From Leidyana gryllorum EB-2025a (lineage: Eukaryota; Apicomplexa), in assembly GCA_048772705.1 (NCBI GenBank), contig JBLWGC010000169.1, positions 1-64,000 of the forward strand: DNA of 64,000 nucleotides, read 5' to 3'. Both the position numbers and the translations under genes were made by a program. Positions within the stretch are counted from its first letter, which is position 1, and every line of letters starts with the position of its first letter. Below are positions 31,948 to 42,213 of this stretch, one piece after another. The notes under the pieces were generated by a model. The model worked only from the letters and a program-made list of their open reading frames with translations, did no database searches and was not told the DNA's origin.

Positions 31948-32832
31948 TCAGACGAGGTCGCGTAGATGAGAAACATTAGAGGCTTTCTTGACTTGGTTGA
32001 GGCCGGCCATCACGATATCGTCATCAGTCCGTCGATCTACGCGGATCGGGCGTGACGTCGAGTTGGTAGCGGCAGATTTTGACTCAGTTTTGGAAGCAGA
32101 AGAGGACGAAGCTGTTTGACTCTGTTCCTCCTCCTGTGCTGCCGCGGCCTCTTTGCGTTCTTTGTCTTGGCGAGCTTTGCGTTCGTGGGGTAATTCGAAC
32201 TCTTTTTCGGCCCCGAGCCCCGCTCTTAAGGCCGCTCGCCTCTTTATGTCGACGGTTGGGACGTCCTTTCGGCCTCCTCGCTCGAACCCCATCCCCAGCA
32301 ACATGGCCATCCCAAAGTCCTCGATGGGCATATCCTCATACTGCGACCTTTGTGTGGATTCGCCGATGGTAACGCATCGAGCGCGGGACAGTATGGAGTC
32401 CTTCATATTGACGAGATCGGCGGCGGTCTCTTCGTCGCCTTGACGGGCCCGTTTTTGAGAGCGTCGGTTCTCGACTATGCCTATCATGGAGGCTGAGGGG
32501 CCCAAATCTTCTTCTTTCAAACTCTTTAGGCGCTTTTCGTAGGCCTCGCGTCCTTGTGCGGCTGGATTGTATATAAGAGGGGTTGTGGCGGAGGCGTCTC
32601 TGTATTTGGTGTCCTCTTTCTCGGGGTCGGGCAGCAGAGCGGGGCAGGGGATGACTGGGGCGGGGGCAGTCGCAGCATTGGGGTCGGTCAGCGGTTTGGA
32701 GCTCTCTGACAGTTTGCTGATAGCGCGCGATGACGGCTTGGGGAAGCCTTCTTCGTCTTTGGAAGAAAAGAAACCATTGTTGCTCGACTTTACCGATGGC
32801 TTGGCAGTGGTTTTCTTGAAGTCCAATCGCAT
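31948..32832 (-). CDS. SPP2/GPKOW-like G-patch splicing factor
   Basis: Nuclear spliceosome factor that recruits the DEAH helicase Prp2/DHX16. Diagnostic is QYEDMPIEDFGMAMLLGMGF (residues about 180-200), matching the Y..IPVE.FG.A.LRGMGW box shared by Spp2, GPKOW and MOS2. The N-terminus MRLDFKKTTAK resembles the family start. The tail is Glu/Lys/Ser-rich. No KOW domain is visible, so it is closer in layout to yeast Spp2 than to GPKOW. Upstream in-frame codons lack an ATG, so the start is 32832. It is divergent from LSM2 with 48 bp between ATGs; both products act in splicing. Confidence 0.72.
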   Translation of the reverse strand: MRLDFKKTTAKPSVKSSNNGFFSSKDEEGFPKPSSRAISKLSESSKPLTDPNAATAPAPVIPCPALLPDPEKEDTKYRDASATTPLIYNPAAQGREAYEKRLKSLKEEDLGPSASMIGIVENRRSQKRARQGDEETAADLVNMKDSILSRARCVTIGESTQRSQYEDMPIEDFGMAMLLGMGFERGGRKDVPTVDIKRRAALRAGLGAEKEFELPHERKARQDKERKEAAAAQEEEQSQTASSSSASKTESKSAATNSTSRPIRVDRRTDDDIVMAGLNQVKKASNVSHLRDLV

Positions 32833-32880
32833 GATTGGGGCATACTTTTGGTGAATTTTTGCACTACTCAAACTCCAAAG
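32833..32880. promoter_or_regulatory. 48-bp divergent spacer between two splicing genes
   Basis: Lies between the start codons of the SPP2-like gene and LSM2. It is rich in T/A tracts, without a recognisable TATA box. Shared control of the two splicing factors is plausible but inferred only from position. Confidence 0.4.
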
Positions 32881-33323
32881 ATGGTGAGCTAATTACTAAA
32901 GTACACAACCCGCTTACTTTACCGCCCCAGTTGTTCTTCTCCTTCTTCCAGTCACTAATTGGGCGTAATGTATTTGTGACAGTAGAGCTCAAGCATGGCC
33001 TCCAGATCACCGGAGCCTTACATGCCGTCGACCAATTCCTCAATATAAAGTTGACGAACGTAACCATTGGTAATCCCGACCGCTTTCCCCAACTGGTGAG
33101 TCAAATGTTCGTCTGCCTCCGACGCCTGCAACGACCCCCTATTCATTGTCCAACACAGGTACCCTTGAAAACATGTTTTATCCGAGGCTCGGTGATCCGT
33201 TATATACATCTAACTGGGGTTCCGATTGATACGGACATGTTACAGGACGCCTGTCGAAGAGCGACGGCCCCAGAACGGAAGAAAGAAGAGTCTTCCCGTG
33301 CCAAGAGCTCCACGACTACTTAA
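32881..33323 (+). CDS. LSM2: U6 snRNA-associated Sm-like protein LSm2
   Basis: Subunit of the nuclear LSm2-8 and cytoplasmic LSm1-7 rings (U6 snRNA stability, mRNA decay). The first exon is the ATG alone: ATG is followed directly by a 47-bp intron (32,884-32,930). Exon 2 then begins LFFSFFQSLIGRNVFVTVEL and carries the Sm1 motif through QFLNIKLTNVTI. A second intron (33,096-33,158) precedes the Sm2 motif CFIRGSVIRYIHL. MLF(F/Y)SFF is diagnostic of LSm2 at its very N-terminus, which confirms that the single-codon exon is real. The Lys/Ser-rich tail is short. Confidence 0.94.
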
Positions 33324-33346
33324 AAATAGAGCGACCTTCCACACTA

Positions 33347-35583
33347 CTAACGCGTCATCACGCTCGCGTGAGCTGCTTCCTTGACTCCTTCGACCAACGC
33401 GGGGTGGGGGTAGATGGGATCGCCCAATTCCTCAGCCGTGATACCAAATCTCCGTGCAATAACTATGTTCTGGATCAAGTCACCAGCGTTAGCCGCCACG
33501 ATAGAGCCTCCAAGAATCTTTCCCTCTGGGGATGCCAATATTTTCACGAAACCGTCAGTCTCCATATTAACCCGCGCCCGTCCGTTCGCTTGCATAGGAA
33601 CAAACCCTTTCGTGTACTTTGTCTTGGCACTCTTCAGCTGATCCTCTGTCGTCCCCACCGTCGCCACCTCAGGGTGAGTATAAATGACTCCGGGACAATT
33701 GTTATAATCCGGACGCTCCACGTTGCCCAATATGGCTCGCACGGCCAACTTGGCGTCCTTCTCCGCTTTGTGCGCAAGCATCGGCTGAGAAACGAACGCG
33801 CCATGACACACACACACACACACCACCACACACACACACGCTATGACACACCCACACACACACGGTGCCACAACAACTTACTCCTGCGATCAGATCTCCG
33901 ATAGCGCGGATATTGGGAATGTTGGTTTGGAAGGCATCATTGACCTCTACCCGCTTCTGGCGGTCCAGTTTGATGCCAACTTTTTCCAGACCTTCGGTGT
34001 TCGGTCGCCGACCCACCGCCACCAGGACTGCGTCGCCCTCAAACTCCACCACTTTGTTGCCATCTTTGAGCTTCTCAGCCTGAAGTTTGACGGAAGCGTC
34101 GGTGACTTGGGCGTTCACGACTTTGTGAGAGGTGTGAATTTTGATCCCTTCCTTTTGAAGTATCTTGGCAATGGCAGTGGCCACATCGCTGTCAAAGCCC
34201 ACAGCTACTTGTGGCATAAACTCCACCACCTGAATGAACAACACGACAAGTACCGGTGCAGTCTATACTGGCTGGTTTCTGGAGTGAAGGAGGAGTAGTC
34301 CGTAATGGAATGTACGACGCTAGCGTCCGCATTGGCTGCTCCGACCAGCCACACGGATAGTAAGCGCCCCATTTCGATTTAGCTGACATTAGATAGCCGA
34401 CCTCCGGTACACACAGAGGTCGATCAGTGCGTTGTCAGCAGGTCACAAGAGGAAAGCGCACCATTGGGGGCAAACTCACCTCCACCTTGACCCCAAGGCG
34501 AGAGAAAACGGAAGCGAATTCCAGCCCAATCGCGCCGCCTGATATCAGACCATTTGTACCACAAACGTGTGTCAATCGTCACGCGGGTAAAGAATATATA
34601 CAGGAGGGGAATGTCAGGAATGGTCGGGAATTGTCAGGAATTGTCAGGGATTGTCAGAGCACAGTGCAAATTGAATCTGCAAATAGGACCGGCGAGTGCC
34701 CAGTGCAGATAGAATCTGCGTGTGCACATCGATCGTTCCTTCCATCCACTTGCACTGTGCACGAGAGGAGACGGCTCCTCAAGCAGTGTGTGTGGCTACG
34801 AATAGATGATAATAGGTGGGGATGTACCGTTCCATTCTAAATCAGCCGCCCATTGCAGTGGCGGAGATCAACTATATTGGAAGGGCGACTTTGATATCGC
34901 GGTGAAAACGAACGATTCCCCGGGATGAGGGTCCGGCGAGCCGCAGATACAAACCGCTTGACTTTTGGGGGGGACACAATGGTTGACATACCGCCGATGA
35001 TGAGGAGTTTCTTGGGGAGGGACCGCAGGTTGAGGGCGCCGGTGCTGGAAAGGACCCGTTTTTCGTCGAAGGTTAGGAAGCCGCCGGGCATGGGTGCGGG
35101 AACAGAGCCCATAGCGAGGATGATATGGCCAGCTATGACTTCTTCGTTTTGAGTGACGATGGTATCCTGCGATTTGAGTTCGCCTTTGCCCCGTATGAGA
35201 TCGATTTTGTTCTTCTTGAGGACAAAGTCGATCCCTTTGAGGAGGGCTCCGACGATATTGTCCTTGTTGGACTGCATTTTGAGCCAGTCATGTTTAACGG
35301 GGCCGGATGTGGTGAATCCGAAGCGTTTGGCTTCTTTGGAGGCCTCAGCGAATTTGTGAGACATGTTGAGTAGAGCCTTGGTGGGCATACAACCAACGTT
35401 TAAACAGGTTCCGCCCATGGCCTTCTCTTCCACGCAGGCCACCTTCAAGCCGGCCTGGGCGGCTGCAACGGCCGCCCCGAAGCCCGCGGGTCCTCCTCCG
35501 AGAACAGCGACATCGTAAGTTTTGGATCGACGAGCGATGGCAGTTGGGAAGGAGAATTTGAATGAAGAACTGCGAGAAAGCAT
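33347..35583 (-). CDS. DLD: dihydrolipoamide dehydrogenase (E3)
   Basis: FAD-dependent E3 component of the pyruvate and 2-oxoglutarate dehydrogenase and glycine-cleavage complexes, probably mitochondrial. Exons are 35583-34992, 34538-34480, 34229-33882 and 33784-33347; introns are 453, 250 and 97 bp. The start MLSRSSSFKFSFPTAIARRS is a good mitochondrial presequence. It is followed by the FAD motif VAVLGGGPAGFGAA, the redox disulfide in CLNVGCMPTKALL (usual CLNVGCIPSK), the NAD motif GGAIGLEFASVFSRLG, IRAIGDLIAG, and the active-site His-Glu in YPHPALVEGVKEAAH. All catalytic residues are present. The apicomplexan apicoplast paralogue is an alternative, but the short presequence favours mitochondria. 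The first intron is long and has short repeats. Confidence 0.95.
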
Positions 35584-35685
35584 GTGGTACTGTACAAAAA
35601 AGTTGTGCAATCTTATTGGCTTAAGACACGACAGCAGAACACATTCTTTCGCGGATTTTTGATTCGAGAGAGAGAGAAGCGCACG

Positions 35686-36319
35686 ATGGCGACCACTCAG
35701 GAAGGATGGATTGACAACACCAAAATCGAGGACGAGGAGGTCGAAAACCAGGCCGAGGACGACTCTGGCGAGAAGGACGGCGCCGCCGGTGGCACCCGCG
35801 CTGAAAAGAAGATCCGCAAAGCCCTCTTCAAACTCGGACTGAAACCCGTCAAAGGCTTCACCAAATGTGAACTCCGTCGCGCCCGTCAGGTAATGAATGA
35901 ATCCAGCGTCGCGGTCTCTCCAACTCAATGTTATCTTCACACACCAACAGGTCCCTATGTGTGTACGCGATCCTGTCGTCTACGAAATCCCAGGCAAAGT
36001 CCCCACTTATCTCATCTTGGGCCCCATCCGTTACGATGACTACAGAGAGGAGTTGGCCCGCCATACTGCCCTCCTGAAGGAATCCGGCAAGATGGCTGCT
36101 GCCTCTGGCGCTGCCCCCACCGCCGCTCCCGCTCAGGCTGCCGGAACCCCTGCCGTCGAGACGGCAACCGTTGAAGAGGAACCGGATGCCACTGGCATTA
36201 CCGAGTCCGATATTTCCCTCGCCATGGAACAGACTCAAAAGAGCAGAGCCGAAGTCATTGCAGCCCTTAGGAGCACAAACGCAGACCTCATTGAAGCAAT
36301 CATGAAACTCACCTCGTAG
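35686..36319 (+). CDS. NACA: nascent polypeptide-associated complex subunit alpha
   Basis: Alpha subunit of NAC, which binds nascent chains at the ribosome exit. One intron (about 35,891-35,949). RAEKKIRKALFKLGLKPVKG then FTKCELRRARQ forms the start of the NAC domain, followed by VPMCVRDPVVYEIPG and YLILGPIRYDD. The C-terminal UBA domain is TESDISLAMEQTQKSRAEVI then AALRSTNADLIEAIMKL, typical of alpha and absent from beta (BTF3). Length of about 190 residues is normal. It is divergent from DLD with 102 bp between ATGs. Confidence 0.94.
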
Positions 36320-36828
36320 TCTCAACACTCAACATTTTCTGCCGCCTGCGCTGCTATCTCCTATAGTGCTTCTGTAAAATCGACAACACTCAGATATACA
36401 CACACACACACACACACACACACTCCCTGGTGCACTGTGCATCCCGAAGATCTATAGCACGCACTCTGCAAGTTCAGTTTGCGAAGCGCAGCCTGCAAAG
36501 CCCAGCAGCACACACTCTGCAAACTCAGATTGCGAATGCACTTCGCAACCTCGGCCTGCGACAGATCTGTCTCGACCAACTTTGAGAGAGACTATTTGGT
36601 TTCGGTCACCAGGTATGGCAACTGGTTGATAAGACATGGCATAATTGGTACAAATTCAACGATAAATCGCGATTGAATGATTGATTATGGGCTTGCTAGC
36701 CGCAGTGTGAAGACTTGATTGAGGCTTCTACATCTCATGACGGGCCCTTTTCGGGCTGAGAGAAGTACTTTATTCTTCTTCATTTTGAGCACTCGAAACG
36801 GTGGGAGATCCGTCCGAACACATACTTT
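36320..36828. other. non-coding convergent interval with CA microsatellite
   Basis: 509 bp between the stops of alpha-NAC (plus) and the next minus-strand gene. It holds a (CA)n tract at about 36,397-36,424 and a cluster of imperfect words built on CTGCAA, TTTGCGAAG and GTGCAC (36,428-36,560). No open frame I would call, and no tRNA-like fold seen by eye. Confidence 0.6.
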
Positions 36829-38052
36829 CTATTTGCTGACAAACTTGTAAATTCTGTCAACACAGATCTGGGGCTTCTCATCGCCCGGGTTGATAGTGAT
36901 ATTGTAGAGGAGAATGCGGCCTTCAGCTTTGTCGGGAAGACAAATCCGTGTCTCGTAGGCGACTCCGAGTTGTGGGTTCTCACGTTTCATCTGCATTGCT
37001 CGCACACTCTTGCCCCCACAGAACCACCTGATAGGATAGTCCACAATTGTGGTCGTTGCCGACCAGTCGCCAAGATCAGAATCTTTATCTTCAGTGACTT
37101 GACCTTTGAGCCCGGCCGTGGTGTGTTTAGACCCCACAGGCGTAGTGATCCAGCAGTGTAAGAGCGTGTCATTCTCCTCCAACACAGCGGTAAAGGGGAT
37201 TGCAAGCCGATTCATCACCATCCGCTTCATTTTAGCAATGCCGACGTGCACCATTTGGGGATCCAGCGAGTCCGACCGCGACAGAATCGTCGTCCAATTG
37301 CCCAACTGAGCTTTGGCATGGACCAACAGCTCCTCGTATGACCCTCGCTCCACTCCGGGAGCTGCGCGCATAAGTGAGATGCAAGATGAATATGCACAGC
37401 GCACCAAGATGAATATGTAATGCGCACGAAGATGAATATGCAACGCGCACACATCCAGTCAAGCAAACAGACAACTGGGAGCAAACAGGCAACTGGCGCA
37501 CTTACGGGTGATAAGGGGCGTGACCGGATCGAAGGAGCTGTGAGCTGGGTACAAACAAATGCATTTCACGATGGATGGAACACTTCCGTCCATGGCATCG
37601 TCGGCGGTGTCCTCAAGGTGGCTGATGGAATTCTCTCCGGTGGAGCACTCGACATCATCTTGGCTTTCTTGCAGCCGTCTGACTGCAGAATAGGTGGAAG
37701 CCACCGAGTAGAAGGACTTGCGCGACTCGCTTCGCTTGACGGAACGAGATCGGCGTCGCACGAGTTTGGGCGTGCCACTCTTATTGACCAGTTCTGTCAC
37801 AGCGGCTGTATCGCCTTCGATACTGCGTGAGAAATGAACCGTTGGCCGGCTGGTATTCGCAGTGCGTTTCGAACGGCGCGGAATGCAACAATGAGTGGGT
37901 GGTGATGCAGCAGCAGTCGTAGCCACTGTTGGATCGACGGGAGCCTTTTGGCTCTTATGACGACGGAAAAGACCCAAGCGGCTCCGACGCGTCTTTCGCG
38001 CGGTAGTGATAGGACTACTAACTACGACCTCCTGAGTAGAAGAGGCAGTCAT
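36829..38052 (-). CDS. unknown protein, two exons
   Basis: Not recognised. Exon 1 (38052-37506) encodes a Ser/Thr/Arg-rich N-terminus (TTARKTRRSRLGLFRRHKSQ) with possible phosphorylation sites. A 144-bp intron (37505-37362) follows. Exon 2 (37361-36829) encodes a folded-looking domain of about 175 residues (LVHAKAQLGNWTTILSRSDS, LHCWITTPVGSKHT, DYPIRWFCGGKSVRAMQMKR, GRILLYNITINPGDEKPQIC). Joining is in phase (Pro codon split C/CT). There is no signal peptide or membrane helix. The intron has three imperfect copies of a repeat around AAGATGAATATGCAACGCGC. Confidence 0.6.
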
Positions 38053-38158
38053 TGATTGGATTGATCAGTTAAGTGTGAAAAGAGAGAGGTATGAGCGGAG
38101 ATCCGATCTTTAGTCAGATTTTGATCACACCCAGAGAGACAGTCGCAGTGTGTGTGAC

Positions 38159-38464
38159 ATGCAACACCATAATGACTTGTGGATGTTACATATGGGTAAG
38201 AAATTCTCTCTCCTTCACAGCCTGATATTTCCGCAGGGTGAATGTACAGATGTGTCTGTCTGTCGCGCCGTGGGCGTCTGGGCGGGTGTAGCTGTGACTC
38301 TGCTGCTCGCCCTGATGGTCTGGGGCACTGTCACTTTAGCCAACTTTGCCTCTTCAGTGGACTATGCCCGAATGCTCGCTGAGGTCGAGAAGGACTCCCC
38401 CCTCCCCCCAACTTCGGCCAAACTGTCCACTGACTCGCTCACTAACACTGGAATTAGAGACTGA
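38159..38464 (+). CDS. small single-pass membrane protein, about 87 aa
   Basis: Not recognised. Exon 1 (38159-38196) encodes MQHHNDLWMLHMG. After an intron of about 42 bp the frame continues ECTDVSVCRAVG, then a strong hydrophobic helix WAGVAVTLLLALMVWGTVTL and a polar, Pro/Ser/Thr-rich tail ending TNTGIRD. The intron is inferred from consensus ends (GTAAGA...CCGCAG) and phase. Without it the frame is also open and simply longer. Small tail-anchored or signal-anchor proteins look like this; no family is assigned. Confidence 0.5.
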   Translation: MQHHNDLWMLHMGKKFSLLHSLIFPQGECTDVSVCRAVGVWAGVAVTLLLALMVWGTVTLANFASSVDYARMLAEVEKDSPLPPTSAKLSTDSLTNTGIRD

Positions 38465-39247
38465 TCCCAGGGTATGTAGGTCTGCAGGCAGATATTGAGA
38501 GTACTACTCCACTGGGAGCGTCGTGCACGATCTATCGGTGGAAAAGAGAGAATAGAGGGAGCCAAGTTATTGTGAAGGACGCGATTGCAAGTTTAGGAGT
38601 TGCGTAGTGCACTTGGAAGTTGCACTTGGAAGTTTGCACTTTGCATAGAACAGCTCATAGTTTCTGATTTGAAGCAAGGACTTTGGATGAATCAATCTTC
38701 TGAGATGGGAGAAAAAATAGCACTAAGTCGTCCCCAGTGACACCGATCGCCACACAAGCGTAAAATCTCCACTTTCAACTTGAGAGTGAGCTAAAGGATC
38801 TTTAGAGTCCTCGATGTATGCTGGATCCATCAAAGGAAGCCAGCCAGCCAATGGCTAGAGGGCCGTCGAAACAGCTTTCCCGATAGAGACATTGTTCAAT
38901 CTTATAGTGAGAGTGTGATGGCGGGGTGTGTGGTGGCACCTTGATCCGTCGAGTGTTCCTCAGCAGCTCTGCGAGACGCGGAGAAGTAGAGAAGAAATCA
39001 GAGGGGTTGTGAGTAATGGGTCACTTTTTGTGTCCCATTGGTCAATGACAATGTTCTGCGCAGAGCGAAAGGGTGAGATCACACACTCAGCCCCCTTCGA
39101 CACGGATCGGCACACAGACACTCACACACACACCAGCCGCTGATCCCCAGTCTCGTGTGTAGTGAGATGTTCTTCAACAGACAAGAGACACAGAGAGAGG
39201 AAGAGAGTTAAAAATTGAGTAAAGGGGTCAATGAAGCGATGTCTTCT
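38465..39247. other. 783-bp non-coding convergent interval
   Basis: Largest gene-free stretch in the window, between two converging genes. It contains a repeat around GCACTTGGAAGTT (38,605-38,640), a GTGCAC word and a CA-rich tract near 39,115-39,135. I found no convincing coding frame, tRNA-like cloverleaf or transposon end. Confidence 0.6.
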
Positions 39248-41929
39248 TTAGAAGAAGGCCACGAGTGGGAGTAGAATGGTAGAGAAGGTAATGATGGTGG
39301 CAGCTGTCCTCAGATTGAGGCTAGCAGCTGAGGCTGCAGTGGATTGAGAGGGTTTGGGGGTAGAAGTGGTATCATTGTCATCGGAGGAGTCGCTGTCTTC
39401 GGTGGCGAGGCCGGGGATGGAGACAGCGAAGGCCAATTCGCGATTGTAGGATTGATCGGTCCATTGGGCATCGGTCATATAGAATGTAACTAGTTGGCTT
39501 TGCTCAGCCAGGTATGTTTGGATAGGCATCACAGTGGGTACAGTGGTGGAGATTGTTGGGATTTGGCCGAGATTCTCGCCTGTGTCCCGGCGGTACAGAT
39601 TGAATGGGCCGTTTAGCTGGGCATCCTTTGCGATAAAGTGTAGGTTCAGAGGGAAGAGCACATCTGGGGAGGACGGTCTGTCTGCTGAGGGGTATGAGAC
39701 TTGGATCAAAGCGTCTCGAGCAATGATAATTGTACTGTTCACCATGCGGGGTGCGGGAGAAGCGATCACCGGATTCTCGACGACGTGCGCTTTGAAGAGA
39801 TCGGCGATCGAGAAGGATCTCGGCACCTTTGCTCCGCTGCGCAGATGGGTCGATCCGCTGTCTCCTTCGGGGAGACTGGCCAACTCGGTGTGTCCGAGCG
39901 CGCCGTGGCGCAGATAGTCAGAGACGACAACAGTGAAAGTGGTCTCGTTGTCGGTGGGGCTCACTGGCAGCCCTCTGACGTGAACATTGACAATCTCTGT
40001 GCCGGCGGGTCGGCGGAAGTCGTAGCCGACTTGGACTCCAGAGAGAGCGAGCGGGCGGAATAGATTGGTAGCGGAGTTCCACTGCTGTCTGAGGACAGTG
40101 TAGAGTTGGGCGGGCGTTATAGAGAGAGGGACGACCGCAGTATCGGGCCGGAAGAGCAGTTCTTCGACATGTCTGGAAGTGAGAACATTCTCGGCCTCGG
40201 GCCCGGAGAGCCCAAAGGCCGCAATGTTACCCTCGAGAATGGCCATATCGACCTCCAATCGTTCGGTGATGGCGTCAGCGATCAGAACGGCGATCGGAGA
40301 CTCTTGAGTGTAGGAGCTGCTGGGCACTTGGGGGTTGACTGCCACCGGGACGGATCCTTCGAAGATGCCAATCTCGTGGTTTGGCGAGACACTGTTGGCC
40401 TGATCGAGATAGTATTCGAGGAAAGACGGCCAGACGGGTCCCCAAACGTCTTCGACCTCTCCTTCGACCTCAAATTCACCGAACGGTTGGATAGAGACGC
40501 GAGCTTCCGGATACAATGTGATGCGTTCCGGTCGGGAGAGGTCGACTCTCCCGACATTCATTCCACGCGGCAGAGACTGCACAACCCATCGACGGTCTGG
40601 GAGCTGAATAGTCGCCTCCACCATTGTCCGACTGCCAACGAAACCGTCAAAGTGGGTGAATGTGTTGACGATTTGGGCAAACTCTGTCTCGTTCTGCTCA
40701 ATTTCCAGCTCGGGATTCTCCGCGAACACCGGATTGATACCGCCAGACACCAACAGAATACAATAGAGCCCCGGCTGATCCTTCTTTAACGCTCCACATC
40801 GCTCATTGATCTGAGCGTAGGTCCCGTCAAAATCGGTCCGAACCTCATAAGTCTTCTGCACTGACGGATCGAGCGTCGCCACAGTGTCCTCAGTCATCAG
40901 TCCAAAGAAAGCGACTCGCAGCGGCCTCCACGTAATACCCGCTGTCGACACCTCTACGGTCGTCAAGTAATACTCGGGCCAAACCAAACCTCCGTCTCCC
41001 CTCACGGCGACTCCAGCCGCAGTTTCGGTGCCTTCTGAGCTCTCCTCGGGCTCTGTGGTGGCCACCGAGTCGCCTTCGACAGCAGCAGCGGCCGCCTCTT
41101 TGGCCTCGCGCAGTTCGGGGGCCCAGAAGATGTTGGAGCTGACGTATGTAAAGGTGACGCCGGCTGCGGTCAGATAGTCGGGGCCCATAACGAGTTCGAG
41201 ATCGCCGACGTTCCCAACGCCAAAGTTGAGCATATAGCGAAAGAGGTACGGGGTGGCCTCTTTGGTGGCCCGCACGTTCCAGGGAGACCCGCCGACAAAG
41301 TTTCCGGCCGACACCAACAGCGGGGTTCGCACATATTGTTCCCGAGGAAAGGTCCACAGATAGTTCGCAAACTCAACGGGGTACTCGAGGGGGTCCTGAG
41401 AGTTATCCGGACCATTGAGACTGCCCATAAAGTCACTTAACGTAAAGAGACTCGACGTCATACGTGGAGTGTCGGCCGGCAACTGGTCGTGATCGATCCG
41501 ACAGTACACTTTGTAGTCAGTGATCGGCTCTCTGACTGCGTAGAGGATCGGATGCGACCCCACAGCCATAGCGGCGATTTGGATTGGCAGCTGGAAGCGA
41601 ACCTCAAAGTGGGCCATAGGGGCTACGACCTGAGTAAAGTCCGGCGTACGACTCAACTCGCCGTCCGGGGAGATAAAGTAGAGATTGGCAGTGTTACGAG
41701 AGATGGCCAACTCGAGCAGAAGCGGATCGGAGCCGTCATTGCTCCCAGTCGCCGTACAGCGATGCTCATACGGACGCGTGTCACCAAACACAGAGGCGAC
41801 GTTCTCACACTCACAAAAGAAGAAAGCCACTGGACCATCGCTTTTAGGTTCTTCGACAAAGGTCTCATTGCCCTCTCCAGCGACAGCACCTCCAATGATC
41901 GACAAAAGGAGATAAGTCAATGACCTCAT
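39248..41929 (-). CDS. 5'-nucleotidase/UshA-like surface protein, probably GPI-anchored
   Basis: 893-residue single-exon protein with a signal peptide (MRSLTYLLLSIIGGAVAG) and a C-terminal hydrophobic end after a Ser/Thr/Pro spacer (LRTAATIITFSTILLPLVAF), the layout of a GPI-anchored ectoprotein. The order of segments follows the 5'-nucleotidase family. A phosphoesterase-like half has LLVSAGNFVGGSPWN and MLNFGVGNVGDLELVMGPDY. The C-terminal substrate-binding half has ESPIAVLIADAITERLEVDM, TPAQLYTVLRQQWNSA and VVVSDYLRHGA. The metal-binding residues expected in DxH, GD and GNHE/DFD are altered (GNVGDLE; no DxH near the N-terminus), so it may be catalytically inactive or very divergent. An acidic Ala/Glu insert sits near residues 280-310. 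Confidence 0.65.
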   Translation of the reverse strand: MRSLTYLLLSIIGGAVAGEGNETFVEEPKSDGPVAFFFCECENVASVFGDTRPYEHRCTATGSNDGSDPLLLELAISRNTANLYFISPDGELSRTPDFTQVVAPMAHFEVRFQLPIQIAAMAVGSHPILYAVREPITDYKVYCRIDHDQLPADTPRMTSSLFTLSDFMGSLNGPDNSQDPLEYPVEFANYLWTFPREQYVRTPLLVSAGNFVGGSPWNVRATKEATPYLFRYMLNFGVGNVGDLELVMGPDYLTAAGVTFTYVSSNIFWAPELREAKEAAAAAVEGDSVATTEPEESSEGTETAAGVAVRGDGGLVWPEYYLTTVEVSTAGITWRPLRVAFFGLMTEDTVATLDPSVQKTYEVRTDFDGTYAQINERCGALKKDQPGLYCILLVSGGINPVFAENPELEIEQNETEFAQIVNTFTHFDGFVGSRTMVEATIQLPDRRWVVQSLPRGMNVGRVDLSRPERITLYPEARVSIQPFGEFEVEGEVEDVWGPVWPSFLEYYLDQANSVSPNHEIGIFEGSVPVAVNPQVPSSSYTQESPIAVLIADAITERLEVDMAILEGNIAAFGLSGPEAENVLTSRHVEELLFRPDTAVVPLSITPAQLYTVLRQQWNSATNLFRPLALSGVQVGYDFRRPAGTEIVNVHVRGLPVSPTDNETTFTVVVSDYLRHGALGHTELASLPEGDSGSTHLRSGAKVPRSFSIADLFKAHVVENPVIASPAPRMVNSTIIIARDALIQVSYPSADRPSSPDVLFPLNLHFIAKDAQLNGPFNLYRRDTGENLGQIPTISTTVPTVMPIQTYLAEQSQLVTFYMTDAQWTDQSYNRELAFAVSIPGLATEDSDSSDDNDTTSTPKPSQSTAASAASLNLRTAATIITFSTILLPLVAFF

Positions 41930-42213
41930 CGTAGATTCAATGTATCAATGAAAGGGAAAGAAAGAGAAGGGGAGGACCAAAATATATGTGTCAGAGTGTC
42001 AATGAGTCAATGTTAGCAGCAGTGTCAATACTTCTTCGAGTAATGAGTTCAGATGGAGTCAGAAGCTCTTCCCAATCAGAAATAACTGATTCAATGTTCA
42101 ATGATAGTGATGTTTTTGACCTTCAAAGATTGATGGGTCACCCAATCAGTGTCCACGTCTCCTCTACGTCACCCAGCCACGTAGTCCAGCGTGCCCAGCG
42201 TAGCCCTCCAACA

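Noticed and set aside
36390-36430. (CA)n tract as an origin or telomere-like element
   Set aside because: Simple CA/TG microsatellites occur at several places in the window (23.5, 33.8, 36.4 kb) with no other signal around them.
42019-42213. Upstream N-terminal extension of the helicase from ATG 41,988 or 42,049
   Set aside because: The open frame continues upstream, but its composition (Ser/Gln/Val, no family similarity) looks non-coding. The later ATG at 42,214 begins the sequence that looks coding. Not decisive.
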